In this document: piece by piece, positions 32,245 through 44,199 of the stretch
How the letters are laid out: the number at the start of each line of letters is the position of its first letter
Numbering within the stretch: the first letter of the stretch is position 1
From: Anastrepha obliqua
Taxonomy: Eukaryota > Arthropoda > Insecta > Diptera > Tephritidae
Assembly: GCF_027943255.1 (NCBI RefSeq)
Contig: NC_072892.1
Location: 164,860,792 to 164,924,791 of the forward strand
DNA length: 64,000 bases
Direction of reading: 5' to 3'
Translations under genes and position numbers: made by a program
The notes under the pieces: generated by a model
What the model saw: the letters and a program-made list of their open reading frames with translations, nothing else
What the model was told of the DNA's origin: nothing
Databases searched by the model: none

Positions 32245-35200
32245 CTGCAAATAAATAATAATCATAAAGTTAGTGACTGATGAATAAAAAGGAAATTACA
32301 AGAAGGTGTGGAAGGTATGGAATGGGAATGGCTATGAGTTCACTGATGTGCGCACGGAATCGCTTGAGTGCTAATACAGTGAAGTGAGTTGTTATGAAAG
32401 CTATGATGGTGCATATTTATTAGCCACGATTTGATTTAACAGCCTTATTGATTTTTATTATTAGGTGAAACGCTTTACGCCAATCGATATAAACAGATTT
32501 CGGAAGAGTTGGATGTTAGTAAAAGGTTCCAAGGAAATGAGACGAGGCATAGTGTTGGCAAGCATATCTGTAAAGGTGGGGTTTTAAGTGGTTATATACA
32601 GTTAGAATTCTCAAAAAATCGAGTTTTTTTATTTTAGTTTCTTAATGTACATATTTTAGAATACGCACAGAAAATTTAATATCGTTCCGGTGAATATTTT
32701 CGAAGTTACACGCAAGTTTGAAAGGGCGTTTCAGAGTGCTTGAAAGTGCTTTTCAAACTTTAAGTCAGTGACCAACCTTGCCGATTAGTCTCAAATTTTA
32801 ACATCTTAAATATATTTTTTAGAAATGAAACGAAGATAAATATTTTTTTTTAACAATTTAAGGCCGAACTTTTGGTCAAAAATCAATTTTTTTTTTTTTT
32901 TTTTTTTTGAAAAACCGCCATTTTCTTCAAAAAGATTTATTTTGCTTATTCCTTTGACTAATTACTAGATTTAACATTACTTTAACGAAATCTGTTTGGT
33001 TTTTTTAATTTCAGAGGATCCAGTTCAGAGACATAATGGTCACCACAAAACGTCCTTTTTTGAGAGAAGATCCCGGAGATCAGCTGTAGCTCCTTTCCAA
33101 ATAAATATTTTTACTAATACTAAGTCTTAAAAGATAACATAATATGTGTACACATTTTTAGATCAATAAATTTAATAGTCTTCTCAGATAAAATTCTGGA
33201 AAATTTGGTTTTTTCGGCCTTCTAACTTTATATAACCACTTAATTTAGAGTTCAATCAGAGACGGAGTAAGATACTGGTAGTCCAGTACCTTTAAGTTAA
33301 ATTCGCCGCAATGCGTACAAAAAAGGTGTTCCAAATCAATTAATTTGACTCATTCTGAACTGAAGAATTCGACTGTATAAACTTCGCTATATCTAACTTA
33401 TGAATAACAAAGTATTTTATATCGCGCATCAACCTTAAAAATGTCGATTTTTCGCTCAACTTTTAGTGTATCTCCTCACAACGAATTTGCAGTCTTAATT
33501 TGAAATTTGAAGTGTTTTCAATCTCCATATAACGAAATTCAAACCATTTTTATATCCACGTAAAGGAATCGATATGTAGGTAAAGAATAGACACGAAAAA
33601 TATATATAGTTAATTTTGAAAAAAAGAGCTTCGATCCGGCACAAGCTAATCTATGAATAAAACTAATTTCTCTTGTCCGATTGGTTTTAGATGAATCCTT
33701 AAGGACTTGTGAAGATCACCGCAAGGGACTTCTGGGGAAATGGGCTCCACATAAACGGCGATAACTTTTCCAATTATTAAGTTTTTTTTTGTGAAATTTT
33801 GCTAAAGTCAAATGGAAATAAAGCAATTGGTAAAATAAAGCAATTGACTAGCAAAAAAAATATTCAGAATTATTAACAATAAAGTAATTTTCGATTAAAA
33901 ATTTTTTTTTAATTATCTATCTCAAAACTCATGTAGCAACTCTCGTATTCATCTTCATGGTTAATATTTTGGAAAACAATAAATTAGTTTTCGATTAAAT
34001 ATATTTTTTTCAATTATCATCTACAAAACTCGAGTAGCAACCATCAGCATTCATCTTCATTGTTAATATTTTGGAAACCAATAAATTAATTTTCGTTTAA
34101 ACAATTTTGTTTTTTTTTTAATTATCTATCTCAGAACTCAAGTAGTAACCCTCGTATTCATCTTCATTTCAAATATTTTAGAAAGCTATAAAGTAATTTT
34201 CGATTAAGATATGTTTTATTCCTTTTCTATTCTTTTTCTCAAAACTCAAGTACCAACCCTCGTAATAATCTTCATTGCTAATATTTTGGAAACCAATAAA
34301 GTAATTTTCGATTAAAAATATTTTTCTCTGAAATATCATTTAAAAAAATGAAGTAGCAACACTCGTGTTCATCTGCATAGTTAATATTTTGAAAAAAAAA
34401 TTAAGTAATTTTCGATAAAAAATATATATTTTTTTCAAGCATCATCTAGAAAACTCAAGTAGCAACCCTCGTGTTCATCTGCATAGTTAATATTTTGAGA
34501 AAAAATAAAGTAATTTTCGATTAAAAATATTTTTTTTTTCAATTATCATCTAAAAAACTCAAGTAGCAACCCTCGTGTTCATTTTCATTGTTAATATTAT
34601 GGAAACCAATAAAGTAATTTTCGATTAAAAATACTTTTCTCTCAATTATCATCTAAAAAACTCAAGTAGCAACCCTCGTATTCATCTTCATAGTTAATAT
34701 GATATTTTGGAAAGCAAAAAAGTAAGTTTCGATTAAGAAAAAAAATTCTTTTTCAATTATCTATCTCAAAACTCAAGTAGCAACCCTCGTATTCATCTTC
34801 ATGGTTAATATTTTGAAAAACAATAATACAATAAATAACAATTAAAAATATTTTTTCCCTCGTGTTCATCCGCATGGTTAATATTTTGAAAAAAAATAAA
34901 GTAATTTTCGATTAAAAATATTTTTCTTTCAATTATCATCTAAAAAACTCAAATAGCAAACCTCGTATTCATGTTAATAATTAATATTAAAAAAAAAAAA
35001 TAAAGTAATTTTCGGTTAAAATATTTTTTTTTCAATTATAATCTAAAAAACTGAAATAGCAACCCTCGTGTTCATTTTCATTGTTAATATTGTGGAAACC
35101 AATAAAGTAATTTTCGATTAAAAAAAATTTTTTTTTCAATTATGCATCTCAAAACTCAAGTAGCAACCCTCGTATTTTATCAAAACCAGAAAGGTATGGT

Positions 35201-36028
35201 ATAAAAATAATTGCAGTGTTAAATTTCCGTACGTATTTAATACTATGCAATTCCATGCAGTACTAAAAAATGAGAAGTTCACAAAAACTAAAATGCAAGA
35301 AAAAATTTCCGCAACTCTGCCCGCAAAACACAAAAATTATGTACACTCCTAAAACTATTTTTATTGCATTGAGTTCGCCATTTTTACAACTTATTTTCAC
35401 TAAATGCTTTTCAGCAAACCAAAAGTTAGCCAATTCTCATTATTGAAAAGAAAATTTTGCCAAAAGTGGCAAAAGCAAATCCTCAAAATTGCTCACCAAA
35501 ATTTTTCCAATTTAATGGAGCGAACATAACGAATATACCTGACAAACTTAAATTGTGCCTTAATGAAAGTTGCGAACATTTAAAACTTTACTAATCATCG
35601 ACTAAACCAGCGACTAGCAAGACAATTTGCAGGAGGAAAGCCAAAGTGAAAATCATCAAAATAAACGAGCAGTAGCAACTAATAAACACGGCTGCTGCTG
35701 TTGTTGTATTTAGTTATAGTTTTTTGCGCCCTTGTAAATTTATTTTATAGTAGAACGCTGCAATCACTTTTAGCGCTACATCATTACAACGCTTAAGGCG
35801 CAAAACAAAATTGCTTGCGCTGTGGTTTTGAAGCGCTGCGCCATCAAAGCGCCGGCAAATGCACACACAACTACTTCCTCCACTCCAGCTCTAGCCTCCT
35901 CTACTCACTCAAGGGACTAAGGTAGCGCGCGCAAGCATAGTAAATAACTGGAAATCTCTAGGTATTACGATGTATATATGTATGTGTGTAGGTGCGTATG
36001 GATGTGTGTGGCGCTAAAAGAAAGCTAC
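32245..36028 (-). other. Intron of the synthetase gene (3.78 kb)
   Basis: Donor GTAGCT at 36028-36023 and acceptor TTTGCAG at 32245, phase 1. It contains a 22-base T run at about 32889, a satellite array at 33870-35180 and otherwise AT-rich sequence. No nested gene was recognised. Confidence 0.85.
33870..35180 (+). repeat. Intronic satellite, about 13 units of about 103 bp
   Basis: Each unit contains AAGTAGCAACCCTCGTATTC, then ATCTTCATTGTTAATATTTT, then GGAAACCAATAAAGTAATTT, then TCGATTAAAAATATTT and a T run. The CAACCCTCG core recurs at about 33940, 34038, 34150, 34254, 34357, 34464, 34569, 34673, 34783, 34857, 34959, 35061 and 35167. One unit near 34857 is truncated. Units look about 80-90% similar by eye, with T-run length the most variable part. 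Confidence 0.93.
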
Positions 36029-36223
36029 CTGCAATTTGTTGCAATGCATCCTGTAACCGCTTGGCTGCATCCATCCGCAGCAAATCGTCGAGTTGCACCG
36101 CATGCAGGCGCGGGTAAACTTGTCGCGGATTAAGGGATTTCGCACAAGCTCGCGATAAGAGATTACCCAACGTGTCTGCCAGTTCAGAGTTCAGGATGCG
36201 CAAAGCTTTTACGTTGCTGAAGT
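36029..36223 (-). CDS. Mitochondrial methionyl-tRNA synthetase, penultimate coding exon
   Basis: 195 bp, 65 codons, phase 1 at both ends. The acceptor CTTTCTTCTTACAG precedes it at 36224 with a good pyrimidine tract. The frame reads [20 protein letters not shown] then [20 protein letters not shown], the family block that follows the KMSKS loop and starts the anticodon-binding domain. It ends [11 protein letters not shown] plus one base and splices to 32244. The preceding exon, which should carry KMSKS and the Rossmann fold with HIGH, was not found in the window. The downstream intron carries the satellite; the upstream intron begins in T-rich repeats. Confidence 0.92.
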
Positions 36224-38107
36224 CTGTAAGAAGAAAGAGAGAAAAATTAATGTAGGTAGGTATGTTGCTTGCAGATAAAAAGCAAATACAGGGTCTTTTG
36301 AATGACAATTACTTAATTAAACGATTAATATATGTAGCAGCGAGATATATTGTAAAGTTCGGACTATTTATTTATTTTTTATTTACTTTTTTTTTTATAA
36401 AAATTATTATTTTGTTTTAATTATTTTTTATGAAAACTATTTTTTTATAAAACATATTTTTTATGATTTTTTTTTTTTATCAAAACTATTTTTTTATACA
36501 AAATATTTTTTTACGCAAATTATTTTTTATTAACATTATTTTTTTATGAAAACTATATTTTGGTAAAACTTATTTTTTTATGAACACTATTTTTTTAAAC
36601 CCTTTTTATCTCTTTTTTCTATTTACTTTAATATGAAAATTATTATTTTTTAATTATTTTTCTATGAAAACAATCTTGTTACGAAAATTATGTTTTTATG
36701 AATACTTTTTTTTATATTATAAAAATAATTTTTTGATGAAAAGAATTTTTTATAGAAATAATTTTTCTATGAAAATAATATTTTTTTATAAAGTTGTTTT
36801 ATATGAAGATTTTTTTTAATGAAAATTATTTTTTTATGAAAATTATTTTTATATGAAAATAATTTTTTTATGAAAATTATTTCTTTTACAACTACTTTTT
36901 TAATTACTTTTCATTAACACTTTTTTTTTGAAAACAATTTTTTATTATAAAAATGTTTTCTATGAAAATCATATTTTTTTATAAAAATTATTTTGTATGA
37001 AGTTGTTTTTTTATGAAAATTATTTCTTTTACGAAAACTTTTTTTTTAATTACTTTTTTATGTATGTATGTATGTACATATACTTTTTTTTGAAAAAAAT
37101 TATTTTTGAAGAAATTATTTTTCTATGACAATAATTGTTTTATAATTTTTTTTTTTTCTTTTTTTGATAAAAATTATTCTGTATGAAGATTTTTTTTCTA
37201 TGAAAAATAATTTTTTATAAAATTTATTTCTTTTCCGAAAACTTTTTTTTAATTATTGTACTTTTTTATGAACACTTTTTTAAACAATTTTTTTACAAAA
37301 ATTATTTCTTGTAAGAAAACTTTTTTGTTTTTTAATTACTTTTTGTGAACACTTTTTTTAAACAATTTTTTTAATTATTTTTTTTAATAACTTTTCTATG
37401 AAAATAATTTTTTTATAATATAAAAATTATTTTTTAATAATTTCATATAACCAATTTTTTTTAAATCATTTTGTTGTAGTTTTCATAACTATTTTTTTAT
37501 AAAAATATATTTTTTATGAAAGCTATTTCTTTATAAAAATCATTTTTTATGAGAACTATTTTTTATAAAAATCATTTTTTTATGAAAGCTATTTTTTTAT
37601 ATAAATAATTTTTTTTTGAAAACTATTTTTTTATAAAAATCATTTTTTTATGAAAACTAATTTTTCATAAAAATCATTTTTCAATGCAAACTATTCTTTT
37701 AATTATATAATAAAAATTTGTTTTCAATGAAAACTATTCTTTTATAAAATGTTTTTTTATGAAAATTATGTTTAATTTGTTTTTTATATAGTTTATAGTA
37801 TAACAAAAGTTAAAGTTTCAAATTTCATTTAATTTTCCAACTTCTTAATCAGAACTTTGTGAAATTTTTCGAGAGCGCAGTTTTATAGGCCATTGAATTT
37901 GGTACAGAGTGAAAGTAAAAAATAAAGTAAAAGTTTAAAGTGGCTCGAAAGTCACCTTGATTTTTGTCAATTTCTTTTCTTTTTTTTGTTGACGGTCTTG
38001 TGAATTTTCTCCATATAAAAAGATTTTAAGCATTCGTTATATGGAGGAAAATGCGTAGCACCATTAGCAAAACAAATTATCATAAACCAATGCTTAGTGT
38101 TTTTCCC
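36224..38107 (-). other. Upstream intron of the synthetase gene: T-rich degenerate repeats
   Basis: From about 36360 to 37800 the sequence is a degenerate array of TTTTTTTATGAAAATTAT-like units of about 20 bp with no fixed phase. No coding sequence was seen. Confidence 0.6.
36360..37800 (+). repeat. Degenerate T-rich tandem repeat
   Basis: Dozens of variants of TTTTTATGAAAATTATTTTT over about 1.4 kb. Period varies between about 17 and 40 bp, so slippage rather than unequal crossover is likely. Confidence 0.85.
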
Positions 38108-38218
38108 CTGTTCGCTCCTCTCGGGAGCATAGGGCTTCGACAAGACTCAGTCTTGCGTTGGTTTCGATAATCTTTTTTTTGATTTCTGACAGGGTAGGTG
38201 ATTAGCCTGCCCTAAGTA
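38108..38218 (-). repeat. LINE 3'-end fragment (same type as 8895-9021)
   Basis: Shares CTCTCGGGAGCATAGGGCTT, GACAAGACTCAGTCTTGCGT and the TAGCCTGCCCTAAGTAG end with 8895-9021. It is probably the untranslated 3' end of an RTE-like LINE. Confidence 0.65.
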
Positions 38219-39529
38219 GTAAAAATTATAAAAAATTCCCAATAAGTCAAAACCATGTAACAATATACCTATGAATTATAGCACATTCGCTTAGAAATGT
38301 CGAACATTTTTATGAAATTCGCGATAGCTTTGGGCAAAATTTATGCTCTATCTGGGGCCAAATGTTACCTACCAATTCTTCAATTATGTCGAGTTTGACA
38401 GTTTGCCATAGAAAATATTTCAAAGACCAAGGTGAATCTACCATAGAACAACTGATAGGCATAGTATAAAAATCAACTTTATGTGTACTTTGTTTTTGGA
38501 ATTTGGTGATTTGACTACCAAAATTGATCAAAATGTGAACAAGCAAACAAAACAAGGATAAAAACACCGATCATTTTGCTACTGAAAACACCTCAAAAAA
38601 AAAAAAAAAAAACAAAGAAATGAGCTGCTCTTGTAACTTCATTTTATACGATTTCGCCTTGGCAAAGGCGTTACATCTGATGATCTTCTCGGTAAATTTT
38701 GGCAGAATATCGTAAAATTAATCTTGGTGAGAGTTTACTTGCCTAATAATTACATAATCGTTTCGTTGGATGTGTTAAAAGCCATATATTGTCATAATTT
38801 TGGTCTTGAGCCGAGCCACTGGTTCCCAGTATCTGTTGGATCGTTACACCCGTAATGACAGAAAATCAAAAATTTTTAAACAGAATTTATTTTTGTATGG
38901 ATATGAAATGGATTTTAATTATTTTAATACAAAAAACGCTAAAAACGGAAACTCATACTTGAAGGACCTTTTAAAAGGAAGGCAATATAGTTGTGTGGTT
39001 TTTGTATGGCGCATAAAAAAATGTGTGCATAGATACATAGAAGAGGTAAAAAATGTAAAAGGCGGCTAATAGAAGGTAAAAGGCATACACAAAATGGATC
39101 ACAAAGCCGCTTTTGTATGTATTTATGAGCTTGTGCAGCTGTACCTATGTACCAGCTTCTAAAATATGTTTGCCCTACGATTCACTTAAGTGAATAATTT
39201 GGCGAACGACAAGGAGCTGTATAGTCGGCAAACACTGCAGGAAACATGTATTTGTATGCTTGGAAATTTTGTTGAGATTTTTTTTAAGTTCCTGCGCAAT
39301 TTGCTTATTAACTAATTCCCTAAACCAAAATGTTTGCTTTTCTTAAATGACTTATAAAATAGAGTTTTTAATTCAAGCTCTACGCTTTTTTCTTGTTGCA
39401 ATCAAACTCTTGCCGATAGCAGTCGACGATTCTAGGTTAATGTGTGAAGGTTTTATTAACAATAGGTATATTACTCTGATGAGTGTTTTTTAATTTATTT
39501 TTATTTTTTATATAAAATTTTTTGGAAAA
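38219..39529. other. No gene recognised
   Basis: AT-rich sequence with an A run of about 18 at 38596. An open frame at 38800-39069 is composed of AT-rich codons and resembles nothing known to me. Confidence 0.35.
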
Positions 39530-39925
39530 TTTTGAATAGAACTCTATCGTGGAATAGCCACATTTACAGGGCAATAGGAAGGGTCGCTCGCATGCTCTGT
39601 TCAGTATGGCCTATTCAGCACTTTAACTCAGTGGAAATACTACTGCTTTTAGCTAAAGCATTTTTGTTACCAACCTTATTGTATGGATGTGAAATGTATG
39701 CCAATTGATTACTTATCAGTTTTTGCCTTAAAAATATTTTCTGTAAATTTTATGATTGATTAAAAGAAAAATGCCTAATGCTGCTTCACAAAGTCTATAA
39801 CTCTCGTGAGCCTAAATATAGTACCTTGTCGAACGAATTCAATACACTTATCGGTCCATCACTTAACCGGCTAAGCTGCCTTGTAGCTGAGCTTCACAAA
39901 CGATCAAAACCGCCCTAAGTACATT
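39530..39925 (+). pseudogene. LINE reverse transcriptase C-terminal fragment
   Basis: Plus-strand pieces read AIGRVARMLCSVWPIQHFNS and LLLLAKAFLLPTLLYGCEMY, then, after breaks, LLHKVYNSREPKYSTLS. This is the post-palm region of a CR1/Kiri-like LINE. Several stops and a frame change make it a dead fragment. The clade is uncertain. Confidence 0.65.
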
Positions 39926-40175
39926 GCGTTTTAAAACTGAACTCCTACATTATTTTTCTCACTAAGTTGGTGATTAAGTTGTTGATTAATAAATAAATAC
40001 AAAAATATTATATATAGCAGCACAGCTACCCATCCAAGGCGAATCTATTAAACGTGGGAGTAGTAGGCCAGCTAATTTGCTTCATTTTTTTCGGGTATCG
40101 GCACAAAATTGAATTACGAAACGATTTCAATATTGACCTTTTACAAATAATTTCAAAATTGATTTTTTGTTTCTA

Positions 40176-41485
40176 CAAGGTGAAGCCCAAAACAAACAAA
40201 ACTGAGGTAAAATAGAAACGACATGAGCTTTGTTCTGATAACTGCGAGTTTATTTATTCAAAATAGTCCCATCTGGCTTTGATACACTTTTTTGCGCGAT
40301 GTAAAAGCTTTTCGAAGGAGAGTTTCAGATCATTGCCCGGAATCCGAAATATCCTTCAAGATGTCGGTACAAGCCCTTTGGATGGCCACTCCGGACGCAA
40401 AATGTTTTCCTTTCATGGCCAAATGCAATTTTCTCAATAGGTAGAAATCACAGAGAGGCATATCAGGTGAATACTATGAGTAATTGATGATTAAAATGCA
40501 ATTTCTAGTCAAAAATCAGTCACAAGAGTGGATCGATGAGATGGTGCATTGTCAAGCAATAAGCGCCAGCTTCCCCCTTCGCGGTATTCAGGGCGAATTC
40601 GACGAATCCGATGCAACCAATGCATAACTCCAAGATAGAAAATCGCATTGACGATTTGGCGCGTTGGCACGAACTCCTTGTGGACAATTCCCTTGGAATC
40701 GTAAAAACAAATGAGCATCGACTTGATTTTTGACTCCTGCAAACGCGATTTTTTGGGTGGTGGCTCATCTGGGGCATTCCATTCGGCAGTTTGACGCTTA
40801 GTTTCCGGTTTATGTTGAAAACCAACCACGTTTCATCACCATTTTCAATGTTGTAAAGGAAGTTCTCGTCTTTTCTCGCCTCTTCAATGAGGTCTTTAGA
40901 ATGTTGAATTCTGAGCAATTTTTGATCTTCAGTCAACTTGTGCGGAATAAAATGTGCACACTCCTTTCGTAAGTCCAAACAATCAGTTAAAATACAATAG
41001 ATCGATGTTTTGGAGATATTAAACTCCGATTCCATGAATTTCAACGATGATTTCGGTTCATTTTTGATAAATTTACGAACAACTTCGATAGAGTTTTCGG
41101 TGATTACTGATTTGAGGCGGCCCACATGTTCATTGTCATTTATGTCCTCACAACCATCTCTGAAACGAGAAAACCACTCATGAACTCTGGCACGAGATAG
41201 ACAATCATCGCCATAAACATTTTTCATCAATTCAAATGTTTCGGTAAACGTTTCACCGATTTCAAAACAAAATTTGATATTAGCTCTTTGCTCGAAACTC
41301 ATTTTTCTACAGATACCACAAATATACTGACACTTTAGACGGACTAACTTCGCTTCCACTGAACCTAATGTCACCAAGCTTTCACTGAAAGTCAGCTAGG
41401 GATGTAAGGCACAGACTCATTAAAAAGATGGCGCCTCGGAAACCAATTTTAGACGCCAGTTTTGTTTACTTTGGACTTCATCTTG
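40176..41485 (-). mobile_element. Mariner element Mar-A, near full length
   Basis: CAAGGTGAAGCCCAAAACAA at 40176 is inverted at 41485 as ...GGACTTCATCTTG. TA flanks both sides (40174-40175 and 41486-41487). The length of 1310 bp is that of a complete mariner. Partial copies are at 16205-16495 and 56450-57362. Confidence 0.93.
40250..41302 (-). pseudogene. Mar-A DD34D mariner transposase, frameshifted
   Basis: The ATG at 41302 opens MSFEQRANIKFCFEIGETFT. The two helix-turn-helix regions are readable (DDCLSRARVHEWFSRFRDGC; NISKTSIYCILTDCLDL), as is the linker FIPHKLTEDQKLLRIQHSKD. The first catalytic block is NGDETWLVFNINRK. Near 40800 the frame shifts to a second one reading KIKSMLICFYDSKGIVHKEF and LLLDNAPSHRSTLVTDF (second Asp). 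A further frame holds PDMPLCDFYLLRKLHLAMKG (third Asp). Full-length but broken by at least two frameshifts and a stop. Confidence 0.9.
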
Positions 41486-41639
41486 TATTTCATTTAAACC
41501 CATAATACATAATTTTGGTTCCTATAAGAGCACTTACTCCGTTGTCGTTTGGGTGAGCAATTTATCTTTCGTTTCGGACCAGTGGATTGGCCGCGAAGAT
41601 CGTCCTTTCGATCACTCCTTTGTACACAGGTTTTGAAAT

Positions 41640-43290
41640 TGAAAATTGAAATTTGAAAAGGTCGAGCCAAGGAGCACCAGCAGATTTGGTGGCTCCTAAA
41701 ACACTTGGGCTAAAAAGCCCATTGTATTTAAAGCTCTGGAAAGAGGGTGCATAGTTAAGGAGGGAAGGAGAAAAGTATCAGAGAAAGACACAGGAAAGAA
41801 TAGAGACAGCGAAAGAGATATTTAGTCCTGTGAAAATTCTCCAGATTCTTTGGCAAATCTGTAAATGTCCTCTAGAACGAATATTACTCATTCTCATGAC
41901 ATCGGAACCGAAAACTCGTAGCCGTGCTCTAGCAAAGGCAGGACACTCACAGAGAAAGTGCTCAGTTCTATCCGCCTTCTCCAAGCATGACAGGCACACT
42001 GGGTCCTCAATGATTCCAATGGTGCTCATATGCTGGCCCCATAGGTTGTGTCCTGCAATAATATCGACCATCAAAATAACGTCTTTCCTTCTAAGTTTTA
42101 GTAGAAAGTTTGGCAGTTTTCTGTTCGGACTTGTCACAAAACACTTTGTAGTTCTGCAGCGTTCTAGACCGGACCATGGTTATTTATGTAGATTGCATAC
42201 ATAATAGCTGATCCAATTCATGATTACTGCGGAACTGATTCCGATTATTGGCTCTGGCCCTTGAGGGGGAGCCGCTGAACCATGGTTGGCCAATTCATCG
42301 GCAATTTCGTTTCTTTGAACACCGGAGTGTCCCGGAACCCATATAAGTACAAGCCTGTTTTTTGTTGCGACAGAATTAAACTTCTTCTTACATTCTTGAA
42401 CAATCTTTGGGGTTTGCTTCGCATTCTCCGGGGCCTTCAGTGCAGCCTGACTGTCACTGAAAACTCCAATCTGCTTCCCGCTCCATCTCCTTTCGATTAT
42501 CCATTCGGCTACTTTCGGGATGGCAAAAACTTCTGCTTGGAAAACAGTTGCCATTTCCCCCATAGCATAGCGATACTTATTACTATCGTTTAAGTACCAT
42601 CCGGCTTCAGGCTCTATTTCATTTTTGGACCAATCGGTAAAAAAAATATCCGTCAAACCTCCTTGCATGCCTTTTGAATTGCTCCATTGTTCACGCAATG
42701 GAAATCTGACATCAAATTTCCTTCCAAATGAAACGGTGGGTATCAGGTCGTCTTTAGGGGCCAAAAACAGAGGATACTGATTAGATAGCAACTTAAAGAT
42801 TTCTCTGTGTCCCGAAGCTCCGTCTTCGTGCCAGAATCCATATTTATGGAGTCTACACATTGCTTTTATTGCTTCCTGTTGTATCTTAAGATAAGCAAAC
42901 CAAGCATCAAGCAAGCATCACTAAATGCTAGTGCATCACCAGACGTTGTACTCATGGCACCCGTGATGCATAAACATACACTTCTTTTCAGCCTGTATAC
43001 GTAGCTCCCGGATTGTGGACTTAACCATGCTCCGTCGCCACCAGACCACAGAGGCGTAAGTGATGATTAGTTTGATAAGTGCTGTGTATATCCATAGGAC
43101 CACAACAGGTTTCAGACCCCAGGTTTTACCAAAGGCTCTGCGGCTTTGCTGAAAAATCCTCAATGCGCGATTCACCTTCAGTGAAGCGTGTGTCTCCCAA
43201 GTCAGACTTTTATTTTTTGGAAAATATGTAAAGCTTGAATGCTTTGTGGACAAACCAGCTTCGATTGAGGCATTGGTAGCCAACATTTCT
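41640..43290 (-). pseudogene. Jockey-like LINE: RT C-terminus, RNase H, zinc knuckle and 3' end
   Basis: Minus-strand order is RT thumb (SRRAFGKTWGLKPVVVLWIY, ITYASVVWWRR; 43286-42936), RNase H (VFQAEVFAIPKVAEW, GVFSDSQAALKA, LIWVPGHSGVQRNEIADELA; 42914-42180) and a C-terminal knuckle (DPVCLSCLEKADRTEHFLCE; 42137-41778). A 140 bp 3' region follows. The first RNase H motif reads FTDWSKNE where FTDGSK is usual. A stop separates RT and RNase H, and another frame change precedes the knuckle. It is 5' truncated at about 43290. It is the longest copy of the family also seen at 176-835. Confidence 0.88.
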
Positions 43291-44199
43291 AAAGTTATTC
43301 ACAAAATACCGATCGAAGCCCTTCAGCGGCCGAGATGGTCGAGCCACGGCGCAGTTGCGGCCAGTATTTGATCAGAGATTTTTAACACTCGTCAGAGAAA
43401 AATCCAACCCTCTAGACTAGTACCGCCTTCAGCAAAGTTGATCGGGAAGATATCCTCTTTCAAAACTATTAGCGTTTGTCTATTTGGAGTAACGTTTTTG
43501 TAAAACAATTGCACTGTGACCTTAAGAGATATTATAGCCACCAGTCTATAAATCATAGTTCTTAGAATATTTTCATGGCATAAGCAAATAATGAAGTATA
43601 TTTTTGAAGGAATCTTGAATTGAATTTCGTGTAGTGGAAATCACCAAATAAGTCGCACCAAATTTTAGCGATTGATGAAAAACGAGCGAAAACATACTGC
43701 CAACTCATAATTGGTTATGCCTTCAAAATGCAAATTTTTAGTTTACTTTTTGAGTATTGATTAAAAGTTAAAAGAAAAAACTTCAAAAAAGTCGCTTGCA
43801 AACTTCATCCTAAGTTTAGGATGTACCAGCCCCAACTAACAGCATTGGTCAGAAGAACGCACATTTCCCTAGTAGTCAAATCAATATTAGCAGCTGCATA
43901 ATTCGCTGATTTTCCATTTCACTGCTTTTCAAACTTTCATTAGGAACAACTTTTAATTGCCAGGTGATGGCTAACAAGTCCAAAATGGTAATGGGCCAAC
44001 TTGTACGAGTGCACATATACTTTGCGCATATGTGAGTATGTTTGTGTGAGCTTTTGAAAAAATGTGCAATGTCATAAAATTCGTAAAGGCTAAGCCACTA
44101 ACGCAAAGCAAAAACTTGCAACACATAAACGAATTCGTGAGTTTGTAAGTCGAAATTGCGACATGACATTGTGGGACCTTCGCAACTTCTACCAACATA
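43291..44199. other. No gene recognised
   Basis: Non-coding. No element terminus recognised. Confidence 0.35.

Noticed and set aside
33001..33060. Plus-strand splice acceptor TTAATTTCAG followed by possible exon
   Set aside because: It lies inside a minus-strand intron and the following sequence has no sustained open frame.
36360..37800. Possible CRISPR-like or regularly spaced array
   Set aside because: The repeats are degenerate, have no fixed spacing and no unique spacers; it is simple-sequence DNA in an insect intron.
38800..39069. Plus-strand open frame of 89 codons
   Set aside because: AT-rich codons only; no motif, no splice or promoter context.
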